Shown: in pieces, positions 22,040 through 33,102 of the stretch
Numbering within the stretch: position 1 is the stretch's first letter
Layout: every line of letters begins with the position of its first letter
NCBI GenBank assembly: GCA_958430865.1
Contig: CAUDNR010000226.1
Location: 1-37,123, forward strand
From: Entrophospora sp. SA101
Lineage: Eukaryota; Glomeromycota; Glomeromycetes; Entrophosporales; Entrophosporaceae
Length of the DNA: 37,123 nt
Reading direction: 5' to 3'
The notes under the pieces: model-generated
Databases searched by the model: none
What the model saw: only the letters and a program-made list of their open reading frames with translations
Told to the model about the DNA's origin: nothing
Program-made: the position numbers and the translations under genes

Positions 22040-22303
22040 TTATAATATATTTTTACTGTAAGTTGGCTTTGGACAAGTAATATCTTTGTATTCACCTTTC
22101 ACAAATGGACAAATATTATTATAAAGGTATTCTTGCCTTTTATAGTCCAAAGGAGGTGGTATTAACAAAAATAGATAAAGCTTTAATTTCTTCAAAAATA
22201 TCTGCTTTCTTGGTTTTCAATAAATTGAATTCAGTAAAAGGTCCATTAACCAAAATTAGATGATTCTTGACTCTAAACCATTTGATTTGTAAAAGAACTT
22301 ATG
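22040..22303 (-). pseudogene. Degraded coding fragment, family not recognised
   Basis: The minus strand reads KWFRVKNHLILVNGPFTEF and continues about 25 codons to KALSIFV. A one-base frame change then leads into PPPLDYKRQEYLYNNICPF and on to a stop at 22040-22042. The composition looks like real protein on both sides of the frameshift, which suggests a decayed gene or mobile-element relic. No domain is recognised. Confidence 0.4.
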
Positions 22304-22569
22304 CAATTGATACAGTTGTTTATGTTCTTAATAGACTCTTTAGAATGCATCAAGATGTTCTTGAACGGAGATGGCATGTATTTGACATAATATTAATATT
22401 GATTACACAAAGCAAAATACCAATTGTTTGCCATCTTGAATAATGAATGATGATGGTGATTACTCTACTTATAACAGTAACTGATAATTGTAAACTTTAA
22501 GTTATAAATTTAATATTAATATTATCAAAATTAATACATATTTTAAAAAAACTAACAAACACTCTCTGT

Positions 22570-22826
22570 TTATACTTGACTTTCATTCCATCCTGATCTA
22601 TTTCCAATAGATTTTCTATCATCTTTTGGTGACTTATTTTTGTATTGAATTAATGTTTCTGCTATCTGTAACTTGTTCATATCAAACATGAAGTACTGTT
22701 ATAATAAATAACTAGAGTGAAAACAAATTGCGGCAATAACCACCACCATTTAATGATAAACACTTACTCTCTAACTGCTTCATGTTGGTTTGTTTCCTTT
22801 TTTCTCTTGTTATTTCCTGATGACAT
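22570..22826 (-). pseudogene. Possible two-piece small gene or relic
   Basis: From M at 22826 a basic stretch reads MSSGNNKRKKETNQHEAVR and meets a GTAAGT donor (22768/22767). After a possible CAG acceptor a second frame reads YFMFDMNKLQ, IAETLIQYKNKSPKDD and ends GWNESQV at 22570-22572. The phases of the two pieces do not match by one base, so the gene is broken or the splice guess is wrong. No family is recognised. Confidence 0.3.
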
Positions 22827-23467
22827 TTTTTTAAAAAAGAAAAAGTTAATTGATTGACATACACAAGAAAAATTTTATTTACGCACGTGTATGGTTGTAC
22901 AAAGAAGCCCCTATTGTTATTGTTGTTGACGCGATTGAATTTTTTTTTAGAAAACAATTTATCTTTTACAAGATGAGAAAGCGTGAATGTCGTTGTTAGG
23001 TATGGCTTGCTCTAAAGGAGACAAGGTGTTGTTTATTAATGACCAGAGAGGTACACTATTCTTTGTTGCATTGTATTGATTTTTTTTTTATTGTTTTTAT
23101 AAATATTGATATACATGTATTGATTCTTTACTTAATAAAATTTCTTGTTGAAATCAAACTGTGGGAGCAGAACTTGTATTTACGAGATTCTTTATCATGA
23201 TAAACGATTTGTATCGTTTTTGCTTTTCGTAATCAACATTGATATTAATATTAAAATAATAATAAAATGTCAAAGGCGATATATACAAGGAAGGGAAACA
23301 TTTTGATATGCGACATTTTCATAATTGTAAATTTTACAGATGTCAAGGCACACATGCTACCTTAACACTTTGCAGTCATTCTCTCCTCTTCCTCGTGTAC
23401 AAAGGCTAACCTGACCTGCGACGCCCGATAATACAATGATGCAATTAAATTTTCAGGGGGGGGATGC

Positions 23468-23916
23468 ATGGCCCTGGAATTTATTGAGATTGCATTCATT
23501 GTCAAGGACACTTATGCAAATCCTACCTCTAATGATGGCTCTGTGACCAAGTCACAAACTCTGGAGGAATATTAAGAGAATCTGCAGCTCGTTTCAAGCA
23601 CAGGAGGTTGCAATTCAGAATGGGGTTGGTGGCCCTGAAATGTGTTTGGGCTCTGATGTTAGTAAAATAAAATGTTTCGGATTTTGTTTGGTATGTTTTG
23701 TATAAATTAATCATTCCCAAATTTTCTGTTTCTTTAATTTTTATCTGATCAACTGAATTTGTTATTTAAATGTGGGTAGGATTGTTGGTGAGCAGACATG
23801 CCACAAACAAAACAGCAATCCAGGACTCAAAACTTGGAATTCAGGAAAAAACTAAAACAGCAACTTCCCAAGTTGCTGAATTTTCAAACCAGTTGCAGAC
23901 ACCAGCTTTATTCTAG
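23468..23916 (+). pseudogene. Degraded coding fragments, family not recognised
   Basis: A frame from M 23468 reads MALEFIEIAFIVKDTYANPT and, after one in-frame stop at about 23573, continues LQLVSSTGGCNSEWGWW. A second open piece at about 23800-23916 reads ATNKTAIQDSKLGIQEKTKT and ends at a stop. GC content is higher than in the surroundings. This looks like an eroded gene or mobile-element remnant. Confidence 0.3.
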
Positions 23917-24264
23917 AGAGGTATAATACACAAATGCTGATCTTCATCAGTGATCAATGCTCATGTGGTGACAGTCAAGCCTGATTTGAGAGGAAGATTA
24001 GAAAAGTTTTGTCCAAAGCCTTCCAACATGTGTGAAACCTCACTATGGAAAAAAAATCCACAGTTATAGGCGTGTTAAGAGCACCGCATTGCATGTTTGT
24101 GATAGGAAATTTTAATTAAATCTGACACCTGTGTTCAACATCAGATTTATTATTCATAAGGAACCATACAATGGGAAGGGAAAATATTTTTTTTGATCCT
24201 CCCTATTTATTATTCTTGTGAACACCAGAGGTCTGGGTAGACACACATTATTAAAAGTTTCATT

Positions 24265-24347
24265 TATGCATGGCCTTGGTGTTATTATTACCTGGGTGAT
24301 GCAATTGTTTGTTATGTCAATGATAACATCAAATGTATTAAAGAATA
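24265..24347 (+). pseudogene. Fragment of a repeated unknown protein family
   Basis: One frame reads YYYLGDAIVCYVNDNIKCIKE then stop. It shares the pattern YYYxGDAI...NDNI.C...IKE with the fragment at 31027-31379, and the DNA is recognisably similar, so both derive from one dispersed repeat or gene family. Confidence 0.4.
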
Positions 24348-24417
24348 ATCATGACCATCATGAAGATTTGATGGATGGAGGCATTCACATAAAAGGAAAT
24401 GATTAAATAGCTAAGTC

Positions 24418-24427
24418 NNNNNNNNNN
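24418..24427. other. Assembly gap (10 N)
   Basis: Ten N bases separate contig B from contig C. Confidence 0.99.
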
Positions 24428-24919
24428 ATACTTCTACCAATAAATTGGATAAATTTGCTTGATGATTAAGCATAACTTTATATATGCATAAATATATATG
24501 TATGAGTGTACGAGTGATTAAATTTAAATAAACAGTGAAATTTAAATTTAAAGAAAAGGAATATATCTTTAAAATTCTCACTCACGTGAAACTTGATCTC
24601 TAAATTTTACAACGTCTGTATGTAATTTTTCAGCGTGATTGGCTACTTCAGCAAATTTCTTACTCGCATCATTATATTCGTAATCTTTCATTGCTAATTA
24701 TTAAAAAAAAGTAATTATTAAACTTGTTCATTTTATAATAATGAGAATTAAGAAATGTTTAAAAGAAACAGATAACTTACAACTCCTAAGTTTTGTCTTT
24801 TGCTTGATTTGCTGAGGTAATCTACCAATAGCTTTGGTTGTACCTTTCCTATATCATACAGACAAAAAAAATTTAAACGAAAAATATAAATTTAAACGTT
24901 AATTAAATAAATAATCATG
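24428..24919 (-). pseudogene. BAR-SH3 exons 2-4 fragment, inverted
   Basis: Reverse complement of 26412-26903 (paired coordinates sum to 51331). It contains exon 2 (24848-24781), exon 3 (24693-24586) and the first part of exon 4 (24475-24428, cut by the gap), but not the 8-nt first exon. With the intact gene it forms a large inverted repeat with a ~1.5-kb spacer. Confidence 0.9.
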
Positions 24920-25097
24920 TTATTAATTAGAATCATTGTTGTTAAAACTAAAAAGGATTTACTTGATCATGAAGTTATCAATCCTATAGCTAATTTCTTA
25001 ACGGTTATTAAATTGATCAAAAAAACGATTACAAAACGTGATCACAAAAAAGTTGATTATGAACGTTATTCTGCAAATGTAAAAAAAATATAAAGAC
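24920..25097 (+). pseudogene. BAR-SH3 exon 5 fragment, direct
   Basis: Matches about 27113-27292 in the same orientation, from the end of intron 4 through most of exon 5 (DLLDHEVINPIANF to YSANVKK), then breaks off after AAAGACA. It has one extra A in a homopolymer. It is joined to the preceding inverted fragment at a short shared ATAATCAT. Confidence 0.85.
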
Positions 25098-26369
25098 AAA
25101 AAAAAAATTATAATGTTAATATAAAACTCAGTGAGATCACAAACTTTTCTTTAGTGGTACATTGTTTAGCCATATAATCATTTAAAATATTTTTTTCATA
25201 TCTATATAGTTAATTTTTAACATATAACAAACAATCAATTAAATATTGACAAAAAAAAAAAAATCTAATAAATATATTAATTAAATTCATTTAATATAAT
25301 TTTTGATACCTAATACTAATATTTAATAGTTTTCCTTCTTGTTATCTGTTCATTCAATTGAGATTATCTTGTTTTTCTTATTTTTGTCATTAATTCATAC
25401 TATCTTAAAAATTCTTCACAATAAAAATAAATAAACAAAAGTTCTAAATTTAAAGATTATTATCATTTATATTAATAATTAATAATTTATTAAGTTGAGA
25501 ATATTAATCAATATATTAAAATATTTTTTCTTTTGTAACCTTTTGAGTAGAAACTCCAATTAAAAGATTGTGCCTTCATATATTATCTAATCATTATTAA
25601 TATTAATATAATAAAAGTTAGAAATCAGTAATGTGAAAAAAAAAACTTTGTTAAAAGCTCTAATATAATAAATAACTTATAAAACCGTTTTTTGCTTTTA
25701 ATTTCTTCCTTCCCCAAGAAAACCATCCGAATCATATATTTTCTGAAAGCTCTTAATGTACTCTGTCTTATCATGCTAAAACGATCTCAATAGAGCTGAT
25801 TTCCGAAAAGAATTAAGCTTCCGAAGTCAAAAACCATAGGTTTCTTTGAGAGGCTATTACTCCATAACTGGAAGAGCTACAAATGCATAAAGCTCGCGTT
25901 TTAAAGGTCAAAGGCAAGTGATTGTTTTTACTTAGAGGCACGAAAATTGTTTAATAATGAGTTTACGTTCAATTCATTCGCCAAAGTCCGTTGTACAGAA
26001 AACGTGCCATGTCGATCATATATTAAAATCAGTCACTGTGAAATGTCGTCCGACTAGTATGTAACATCTTTTTTACGGTGCGATGCAATTTATTTTCCAT
26101 GCCAACTCTTTTACTTGGCTTTAGGAAGAAAATGGACTGGACAATTAAAATTATAATCCCGAATGAAATTAATGGGATAATTAAATATATATATCTGTTG
26201 GACATTTCTTTATAGAAATCTTGATTTTTTAATGATCATGATTAAGTAAAATTAAGAAAGCAAATGTCGTCTCGTCGTTGTACAAAAAGACGACTTAATT
26301 TCTAAATTTAAAAATAAAAATAAAATTGTTCGACTTTTTTATTTTAAAAAATAAATTATTTCTTTAAAA
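25098..26369. other. Intergenic region upstream of BAR-SH3
   Basis: AT-rich. About 25700-25960 is GC-richer and could be an old repeat. I find no supported gene or RNA. The BAR-SH3 promoter should lie at the right end. Confidence 0.4.
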
Positions 26370-28497
26370 ATGAGTTGGTAAATAGGCATTTTGGAAAATA
26401 AAAAATAATTTCATGATTATTTATTTAATTAACGTTTAAATTTATATTTTTCGTTTAAATTTTTTTTGTCTGTATGATATAGGAAAGGTACAACCAAAGC
26501 TATTGGTAGATTACCTCAGCAAATCAAGCAAAAGACAAAACTTAGGAGTTGTAAGTTATCTGTTTCTTTTAAACATTTCTTAATTCTCATTATTATAAAA
26601 TGAACAAGTTTAATAATTACTTTTTTTTAATAATTAGCAATGAAAGATTACGAATATAATGATGCGAGTAAGAAATTTGCTGAAGTAGCCAATCACGCTG
26701 AAAAATTACATACAGACGTTGTAAAATTTAGAGATCAAGTTTCACGTGAGTGAGAATTTTAAAGATATATTCCTTTTCTTTAAATTTAAATTTCACTGTT
26801 TATTTAAATTTAATCACTCGTACACTCATACATATATATTTATGCATATATAAAGTTATGCTTAATCATCAAGCAAATTTATCCAATTTATTGGTAGAAG
26901 TATACAATCCTATACAAGGATTAGAACCAACTGATGGAGCAGTTGTACGTCGACAGAAAACATCTTCTCATTCAATAAAAGTCGTTGAAAGTTATTCACA
27001 AAATGCGAAAGATCTTAGGGACACCATCTTATCAGATTTGGTAAAATATATATTAATAAAACAAATAATTATTATAATTGTTGTTGTTATCATCTTAAAG
27101 ATATAATCATATTATTAATTAGAATCATTGTTGTTAAAACTAAAAAGGATTTACTTGATCATGAAGTTATCAATCCTATAGCTAATTTCTTAACGGTTAT
27201 TAAATTGATCAAAAAAACGATTACAAAACGTGATCACAAAAAAGTTGATTATGAACGTTATTCTGCAAATGTAAAAAAATATAAAGACATGAAAGATAAA
27301 ATATTAAGTGCAAGTGAAGAAAAAAACTTGTATAAGGTAAAAAAAGCTTTAAATGAACTAAAGCGTTATTTAAATATATCATAATAATAATTATAAACAT
27401 TACAATAATAATATTTATTATTAGCAAGAAGATTTACTTAGTACAGCAACACAAGAATATGAATATTATAATAATTTACTTAAGAAAGAATTACCGTTAT
27501 TTTTCGATTATATGATTGAATTTATTGAACCAGTATTTGAATCTTTTTATCGTATTCAAATAAGAATTTTCAGGCATTCAATAAAACGTTTGGAAAAAGT
27601 TGTAGATAAATCAGATATTGATATTGATTCTTCAATAGTAGACAGTTATGATGAAAGAGTTGAAGATGCAAAGAATCAAATTCAATCATTAACCTTATTA
27701 AATCGTGAAGCAAAATTAGCAAAATCTAATCCTGAAAATGGTAAATCGGTGGGGGATTAAAAACATTTTTTGATTAATTAATTGTTTAATTGTAAATTTT
27801 TTGTTTTATTAAAAAAAAATTATAGTTCGTTTACGTAAACATGCTTCAAAGAGAGATGAGTCAACTTATACATCAAGAGATTTATCAACATCACCATCAT
27901 CATCATCATCAAATCGATCTTCCAACACTCAAACTTCAAAAAAATACTCTAATAGAAATGGTAATGATCATGATTCTGATAGCAATAATAATAGTGATTA
28001 TGCTCGCAATAGAAAGAAAAATATAAAAAAATTTGATGATGATGATGAAGATGAAGATGAAAATGAAGATGAACCACCTCCAGCATATTCAGCAACTCCA
28101 TCAGTATCAGCTCGTAAAGCATCATTCAATTCAATGAATTCATCCTCTAATTCAAAACTTTTCCCAGTTAACAAAAAAATTCCATCACCAATCCCCCCTC
28201 CTATCCCAGCAAAACCAAAAATTGCATATGTCAAAGCATTATATGATTATGATGCACAGGCAGATGGCGATTTATCATTTCATAAAGGGGATAAAATTGA
28301 AGTGTTAAAAAGAACTCCTAATACTGATGATTGGTGGGAGGGAAAATTAAATGGTGTTACTGGTATTTTTCCAGGTAAATTCAAAAAATTTTCCTGTATG
28401 TGTGTTTAAATTTTTTGTTTTTTAAGAGATATTATTAATCAAATGATTGTTATTTTGCTTTAAAATTTTTTTAGGGAATTATGTTGAAGAATTATAA
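26370..28497 (+). CDS. BAR-SH3 domain protein, amphiphysin / Rvs167 / Hob1 type
   Basis: Eight exons (26370-26377, 26483-26550, 26638-26745, 26856-27040, 27148-27336, 27425-27740, 27826-28374, 28475-28497) give 481 residues, matching yeast Rvs167 (482). Such proteins bend membranes at endocytic sites and link them to actin. The start MSWKGTTKAIGRLPQQIKQK is the family's N-terminal amphipathic helix; the 8-nt first exon is needed to complete it. The BAR domain spans roughly residues 1-240 (NPIANF, KKRDHKKVDYERY-type helix, LLKKELPLFFDYMIEF). The linker is Ser/Asn-rich, then acidic (361-374) with a PPPAY motif (375-379) that could bind WW-domain ubiquitin ligases, then proline-rich (PSPIPPPIPAKPK). 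SH3 is 424-481 (ALYDY, DWWEGKLNG, GIFPGNYVEEL). Pieces of it are duplicated at 24428-25097 and 15860-16881. Confidence 0.92.
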
Positions 28498-28554
28498 GAT
28501 AATAGATAATTGTAAATAATATTTATATACAATTTTTTTTTTTGTTGTTAATGT

Positions 28555-28572
28555 ATGGTTCAAATGAACCAT
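28555..28572. other. Perfect palindrome between convergent gene ends (copy)
   Basis: Same 8-bp stem as 15785-15802. Confidence 0.4.
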
Positions 28573-28675
28573 TTGAATTAGTATTAATAATTTATACTGT
28601 ACTTAATAAATAATTTATATGGATGGTGGATGACTTATTTTAATTTATTTGCAACATTGAAATATTTAATCTATC

Positions 28676-29273
28676 CTACAAAATACTGTTATTTTTAAAT
28701 AACATAATATATTGATGAGCAGTATGTGTTCTAGAGAAATCTGTTTCTGATAATCCAACTTTTTTAAAATTTTCCATTTCAGATCCTGGACTCCATGACA
28801 AAGTTTTAACATCAGGTAGTAAAATTGTAATAAATTCTTTTAATAATGGTATTGCTGATTTATAATTGAGTGTTGGCAAATATTCTATTTCAATTAACAT
28901 TCCTTTTTGTGGTGAATTTGAAGCATTAGCTGCACGTATAACAAAATCACCAATGCTATATGTTTGTCCCTAAACAACAACAAAAATTTTAATTAATAAT
29001 TATTCCCAACAAAAATAAAATTTTTGATTTTTTATAAATTTTTTTACCTCAAATTGAGCCATTTGTCTACTCATCCAAAGATTTTTTAATCTTTTCAATA
29101 TTCCTTCCATTTCTCTATCAGATTCTACAATAATATCATCTACCAAACAATAAAATTTATCTTTAAGAGCACCACTATTAAATGATATGGTATACATTGA
29201 TTGTTGTTGTTGCAGCAACTGTTGTTGTTGTATTTGATGATGTTGTTTTAACAATTGGATTTGTTGTAGTAGT

Positions 29274-29306
<33 letters not shown>

Positions 29307-29647
29307 TGCAGCTGTTGAAGTTGAAGTTGAAGTTGTTGAAGTTGGTGTTGTTGTTGTTGTCGTTGTTGCTGTTGTTGCTGTTGTTGCTGTTGGTAATGTG
29401 GCTGAAGTTGTTGAGGTTGTGTTCTTAAATAAAGAACTGCATTGATTTTCCAATTATCTAAAAGTTTACCTGACAAATTTGATATTATTCGTTCACTCAA
29501 ATCTACCAAATCTTGATACCCTCCATTGCTAACAAGTAATACACTGAATTAGAAAATATATTATTATTTATATATTTTACATCTTAATTTTCTAAAAAAT
29601 ATATTTATAAATATGGATGTCATCTATCTATACCATGTAATACCCAT
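28676..29647 (-). CDS. MED20: Mediator subunit 20, second copy
   Basis: Exons 29647-29634, 29528-29048 and 28969-28676 encode the same 262-residue protein as 14710-15681, including the identical glutamine tract. Identity of a repeat-prone CAA/CAG tract between two copies argues that they are the same locus assembled twice, or a very recent duplication. Here the neighbour BAR-SH3 is complete, so this is probably the true genomic context. Confidence 0.85.
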
Positions 29648-30234
29648 TTTTTTTCTTTCCAAAAATACTTTACTTTTTCACATGTTACGCAAATAACGTG
29701 ATTTTATTTGTAAAATATCAAATATACCTGACGACTGTCTAATATTTTCTAGTCCCTTAATTTAGGGTATAAAAATATTAATGGCTTACGAAGACATGAA
29801 ACTCAACATAAAGAATATGTATATCATATAAATTTTAATTAAATATTAAATTTTTTTATTACATTTATACATTTACAAAGATGACTAACATCATACACAC
29901 ACATACATATACAAGCACACATACGAAATGATCTATAGTTTTAATTATTATTATATATAATAGACTATTATTGTGATAATAGAATTAACAGCTTTAGGTA
30001 AATGTGCGAGGGTTGCATCTTTTATATGTAAAATTTCATTCTCCGAACGAATCATCTAATCTTTGATTCGAATCAGTTCGGATCGAATTCGAATTGTACT
30101 TTGATTCGATTCGAATCTATAGCATTCATTAGTTACATTAATTATTAGATTTATTAATGAATTGTGCAACTGTAAATTGTATTACTATTACTTTCTATCC
30201 AACATTACGCTATTGCTATCAATAATAATAACAT

Positions 30235-30420
30235 TAGTGATGATGGCCGAAACTACCTGAAATTAATTGGCCTAAACTTTGGCGAAACTAATTTAATGGC
30301 TGAGATTGGGCAAAGTTATTTTTTAAGTGTTAAAATAAAGCACGTAGATTGATTTAGAACTTATTATATGTATTGGGCGAAACTACCTTTTTTCAAAAAT
30401 AGTTTCGGCCACCATCACTA
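30235..30420. mobile_element. MITE C (inverted copy)
   Basis: Mirror of 13937-14122. Confidence 0.7.
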
Positions 30421-30530
30421 AATAATATCCTTTATCGTTTAAAAATCATTAATTTAAAAATATACACAATCTTGGTTTAGCAGATAGTCTGGGCAATTAG
30501 AAATTTTTTCCAAAAAACCGTTATTACTAA

Positions 30531-30556
30531 TACAGTCAAACCTTGTCACAGCGGAC

Positions 30557-30589
<33 letters not shown>

Positions 30590-30714
30590 TAAATACTTGT
30601 CATAACGTATTTTTAAAATTATTCGCATATTAATATTAATATTAATATAAAAATCCGTTGTGGCAAGATTAGCAATAATGGATTTTAAACAAAATCTGAC
30701 AAGGTTTGACTGTA
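30531..30714. mobile_element. Pogo/Tigger-like MITE B (inverted copy)
   Basis: Mirror of 13643-13826. Confidence 0.75.
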
Positions 30715-31026
30715 TTAAGAAATCCATTATATTAAGAAGAATTTTATTATCATTATAGTTTTAATTTATTTATTATTATTAAATCTCAATCCATTAATAT
30801 CTATTAAATCAAGGCACACTACTTTGAGATTCACTGTGTAATATAAATTTAATTTGCGTTTTTATAATGTAGGAAGATAATGGATAGAACCTGCATAGAT
30901 GCCTAAAAGAATATGTTAGATTTATTGGTCCTTTAATGAACCATATAATAGCCTTTTGTGCATTGTCCAACTTTTGGGGCATTGTGAGATTTTCTTTGAA
31001 TTGGTTTCTTAAATTTTTCATGCATG

Positions 31027-31379
31027 CCATGGTCATAGTATTATTATTACTTTGGTGATGCAATATTTTCTCTATTTATTTGTAATGATAATATCAACTG
31101 TTTTTGCTGTCCTATTAAGGAGCAAATGCAAAAGAAAGGTAAAACTAAAATTATTATGTGATCGGGCGGGACAAGTGTTTACTTATAGCAAACTAAGCCA
31201 TTTCTTTTTTGGCAGGTGGTGGAAGAGAATGTCTCCATTTGAAATTATTTTAAAAAATTGGGATGATTTTGTTATTACCCTGATTCTAAATAATTCATAT
31301 ATAATTATTAAATGATGAATCTTCTTACACCGATCCTGATGATACTAGTGAGAAGGAAAATATTCAGATGGAACATTAA
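31027..31379 (+). pseudogene. Fragment of a repeated unknown protein family with acidic tail
   Basis: One frame reads YYYYFGDAIFSLFICNDNIN, continues CFCCPIKEQMQKK and meets a GTAAAA donor. After a possible CAG acceptor at about 31216 no single frame is clearly right. Further on an acidic stretch, DESSYTDPDDTSEKENIQ, ends MEH and stop at 31377-31379. It is related to 24265-24347. An in-frame TAG just upstream of the first block suggests decay. No known domain is recognised. Confidence 0.35.
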
Positions 31380-31592
31380 TGTGAACAAAGAAAAGCAGCT
31401 GATACCTCATTGTGATAGTAATAGTAAAATCGAGATCAACATGGAAGTATTAGTTTTATTTATTTTATTATTTACTATTTATCAATCTTTAACTCATTAT
31501 TATATAATTTGTAAGTTGAATACTTGGTAAGTAATTCATTGATAGAAGAGAAAGATGATGACGATATTCCTTTAACTAGAAATTAGAACAGG

Positions 31593-31786
31593 TACAGTAA
31601 TAACCTTGTTTCACTAGAATGGCTGGACATGTAAGAAAATTTCATTTAAAATCTGTTGAAACAAAATTACTAATCGCGTTTCAATGGATTTTTATATGTT
31701 TTCATAATGTATAACAGAGATTTTTGAAACATGAATTAATTCTAACCCGTTGAAATGAAGTCCATCGAAACAAGGGTTATACTGTA
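31593..31786. mobile_element. Pogo/Tigger-like MITE A (inverted copy)
   Basis: Mirror of 12571-12764. Confidence 0.65.
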
Positions 31787-32102
31787 TTTAGAAAGATATT
31801 CAATAGATAGCAGATAAAGAAAATTTTGAGTTTGTATATAATATTAAAATCATATATCAAGTTAATATGCTATATATTAACTCACAAAAAATGACATTCT
31901 TGTATTGCTTAATCCTATAATTTGGAAGTTATATGACCAGTTAATAAAATTCCCGCGATGTTTTTTATTTTTCATTCAACGAAAGATCCACACAGAATTC
32001 AGCCAATCAGAATTTCATAGCATTTCACTGAGTACTGATTATACGAGAAACACAAAAACAAAATATGTGCAGAATTTTCCTTTAACTTGGCGGTAAATAT
32101 TT

Positions 32103-32470
32103 TTGCAGGTGCAGGTGACTGACTGTGTTAAAGGCGGCGGATCTCGATTTGCGATGAGTCTGACATCCATGATCTCCCAGTCATCCAGTTGCTTGTTTTG
32201 TTTTGCGCTCCCTGTGTTGCGGAAGCCACGGCCACCCGATGATGAGAATAACTTTTTTGTTTTGGCAAGAAAAACGTACAATCCGTTCACCAACTCGAAC
32301 AAAATCTTCAAGATCCCTTGCATCTACAACACATCGAACCCGAGATTTTCCGCAATTGCGGTAGCATCAAAAAAGTCGTCTATTTTTACTACCGCAGGGG
32401 AGTTGTTCACGGGCGAAAACGTCGCTCAGATCATTTGCACGGACATTTCCAAACATGAAGCCACCTGCAA
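32103..32470. other. GC-rich island with inverted 9-bp ends
   Basis: About 48% GC by eye against roughly 27% on both sides. It begins TTGCAGGTG and ends with the exact reverse complement CACCTGCAA. The plus strand is open throughout (to a stop at 32480), with many codons ending in C or G, unlike the neighbouring genes; it passes through ARKTYNPFTNSNKIFK and ends EATCKIY. The minus strand also has a long frame with one stop (passing DDWEIMDVRLIANRDPPP). A good TTTTTGCAG acceptor sits at the left edge. It may be a foreign exon, an inserted element or a transferred fragment. No family is recognised on either strand. Confidence 0.6.
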
Positions 32471-32549
32471 GATTTATTAAAGGTTTTAAATGGAGCTAAA
32501 GATATGGCAGGTTTTATCATAGAAAAAATATAAATCTGTAATTGTTTAG

Positions 32550-32849
32550 GAACTTATTGGTCTTCTTTTGACTCTCATTAATTGTGTTTTGCTTCTCCAG
32601 AGAGCCATGGACAAAATTTCCAATTCTCTATGGAGCTCAACGGAACATTGGCAGCGGCTTGATGAATTAGGAGAAGAAATGACTCCTCACTATCTAGCAA
32701 TGAAGATACCGATTACAGTTAAGGTTAAACAATCTGTTAGAGGTTAGTTCTTAAAATATCAAATGACCAATGCTTTGATTTTAGTTTTTGGGATTGACAG
32801 GATGTATGAACAAACTTTTCTGATATTTGCAGGCAAAGAAAGAAATTAA
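32550..32849 (+). CDS. Unrecognised small protein, 3' exons
   Basis: Exon 32550-32742 follows a TTTAG acceptor and reads ELIGLLLTLINCVLLLQRAM, then KISNSLWSSTEHWQRLDELG, and ends KIPITVKVKQSVR at a GTTAGT donor. The last exon 32833-32849 after TTTGCAG adds GKERN and TAA, in phase. The hydrophobic run at the exon start could be a membrane or buried helix. The upstream exon is uncertain: a frame reading LQDLLK up to a possible donor at 32481/32482 would join in phase, but it abuts the GC-rich island. The gene converges on IDE with about 250 bp between stops. The family is unknown to me. Confidence 0.5.
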
Positions 32850-33102
32850 ATAAATACATATTTTTTAAACTTTTGATCATTCAGAAAACATGGAAAATAT
32901 TATTGCAATGTATAACTTTAATTAATACTTAGTTTGGAAATCATTAATTATAATATTAACGGATTCTTAACAGGACAAATGTTCGTAATGGTCCATAATG
33001 ATAATTCGTTAACAACACAGGCCGTAACACTAGTTGCAGTGTGCCCCACATGTAAAATATATAATTTTAAATTATATCATAGTCATATGATATATATGTA
33101 TT

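Noticed and set aside
27337..27382. Read-through of BAR-SH3 exon 5 into KVKKALNELKRYLNIS
   Set aside because: It ends at a stop, whereas splicing at 27336 to 27425 restores the BAR helix spacing (LYK-QEDLLSTATQEYEY).
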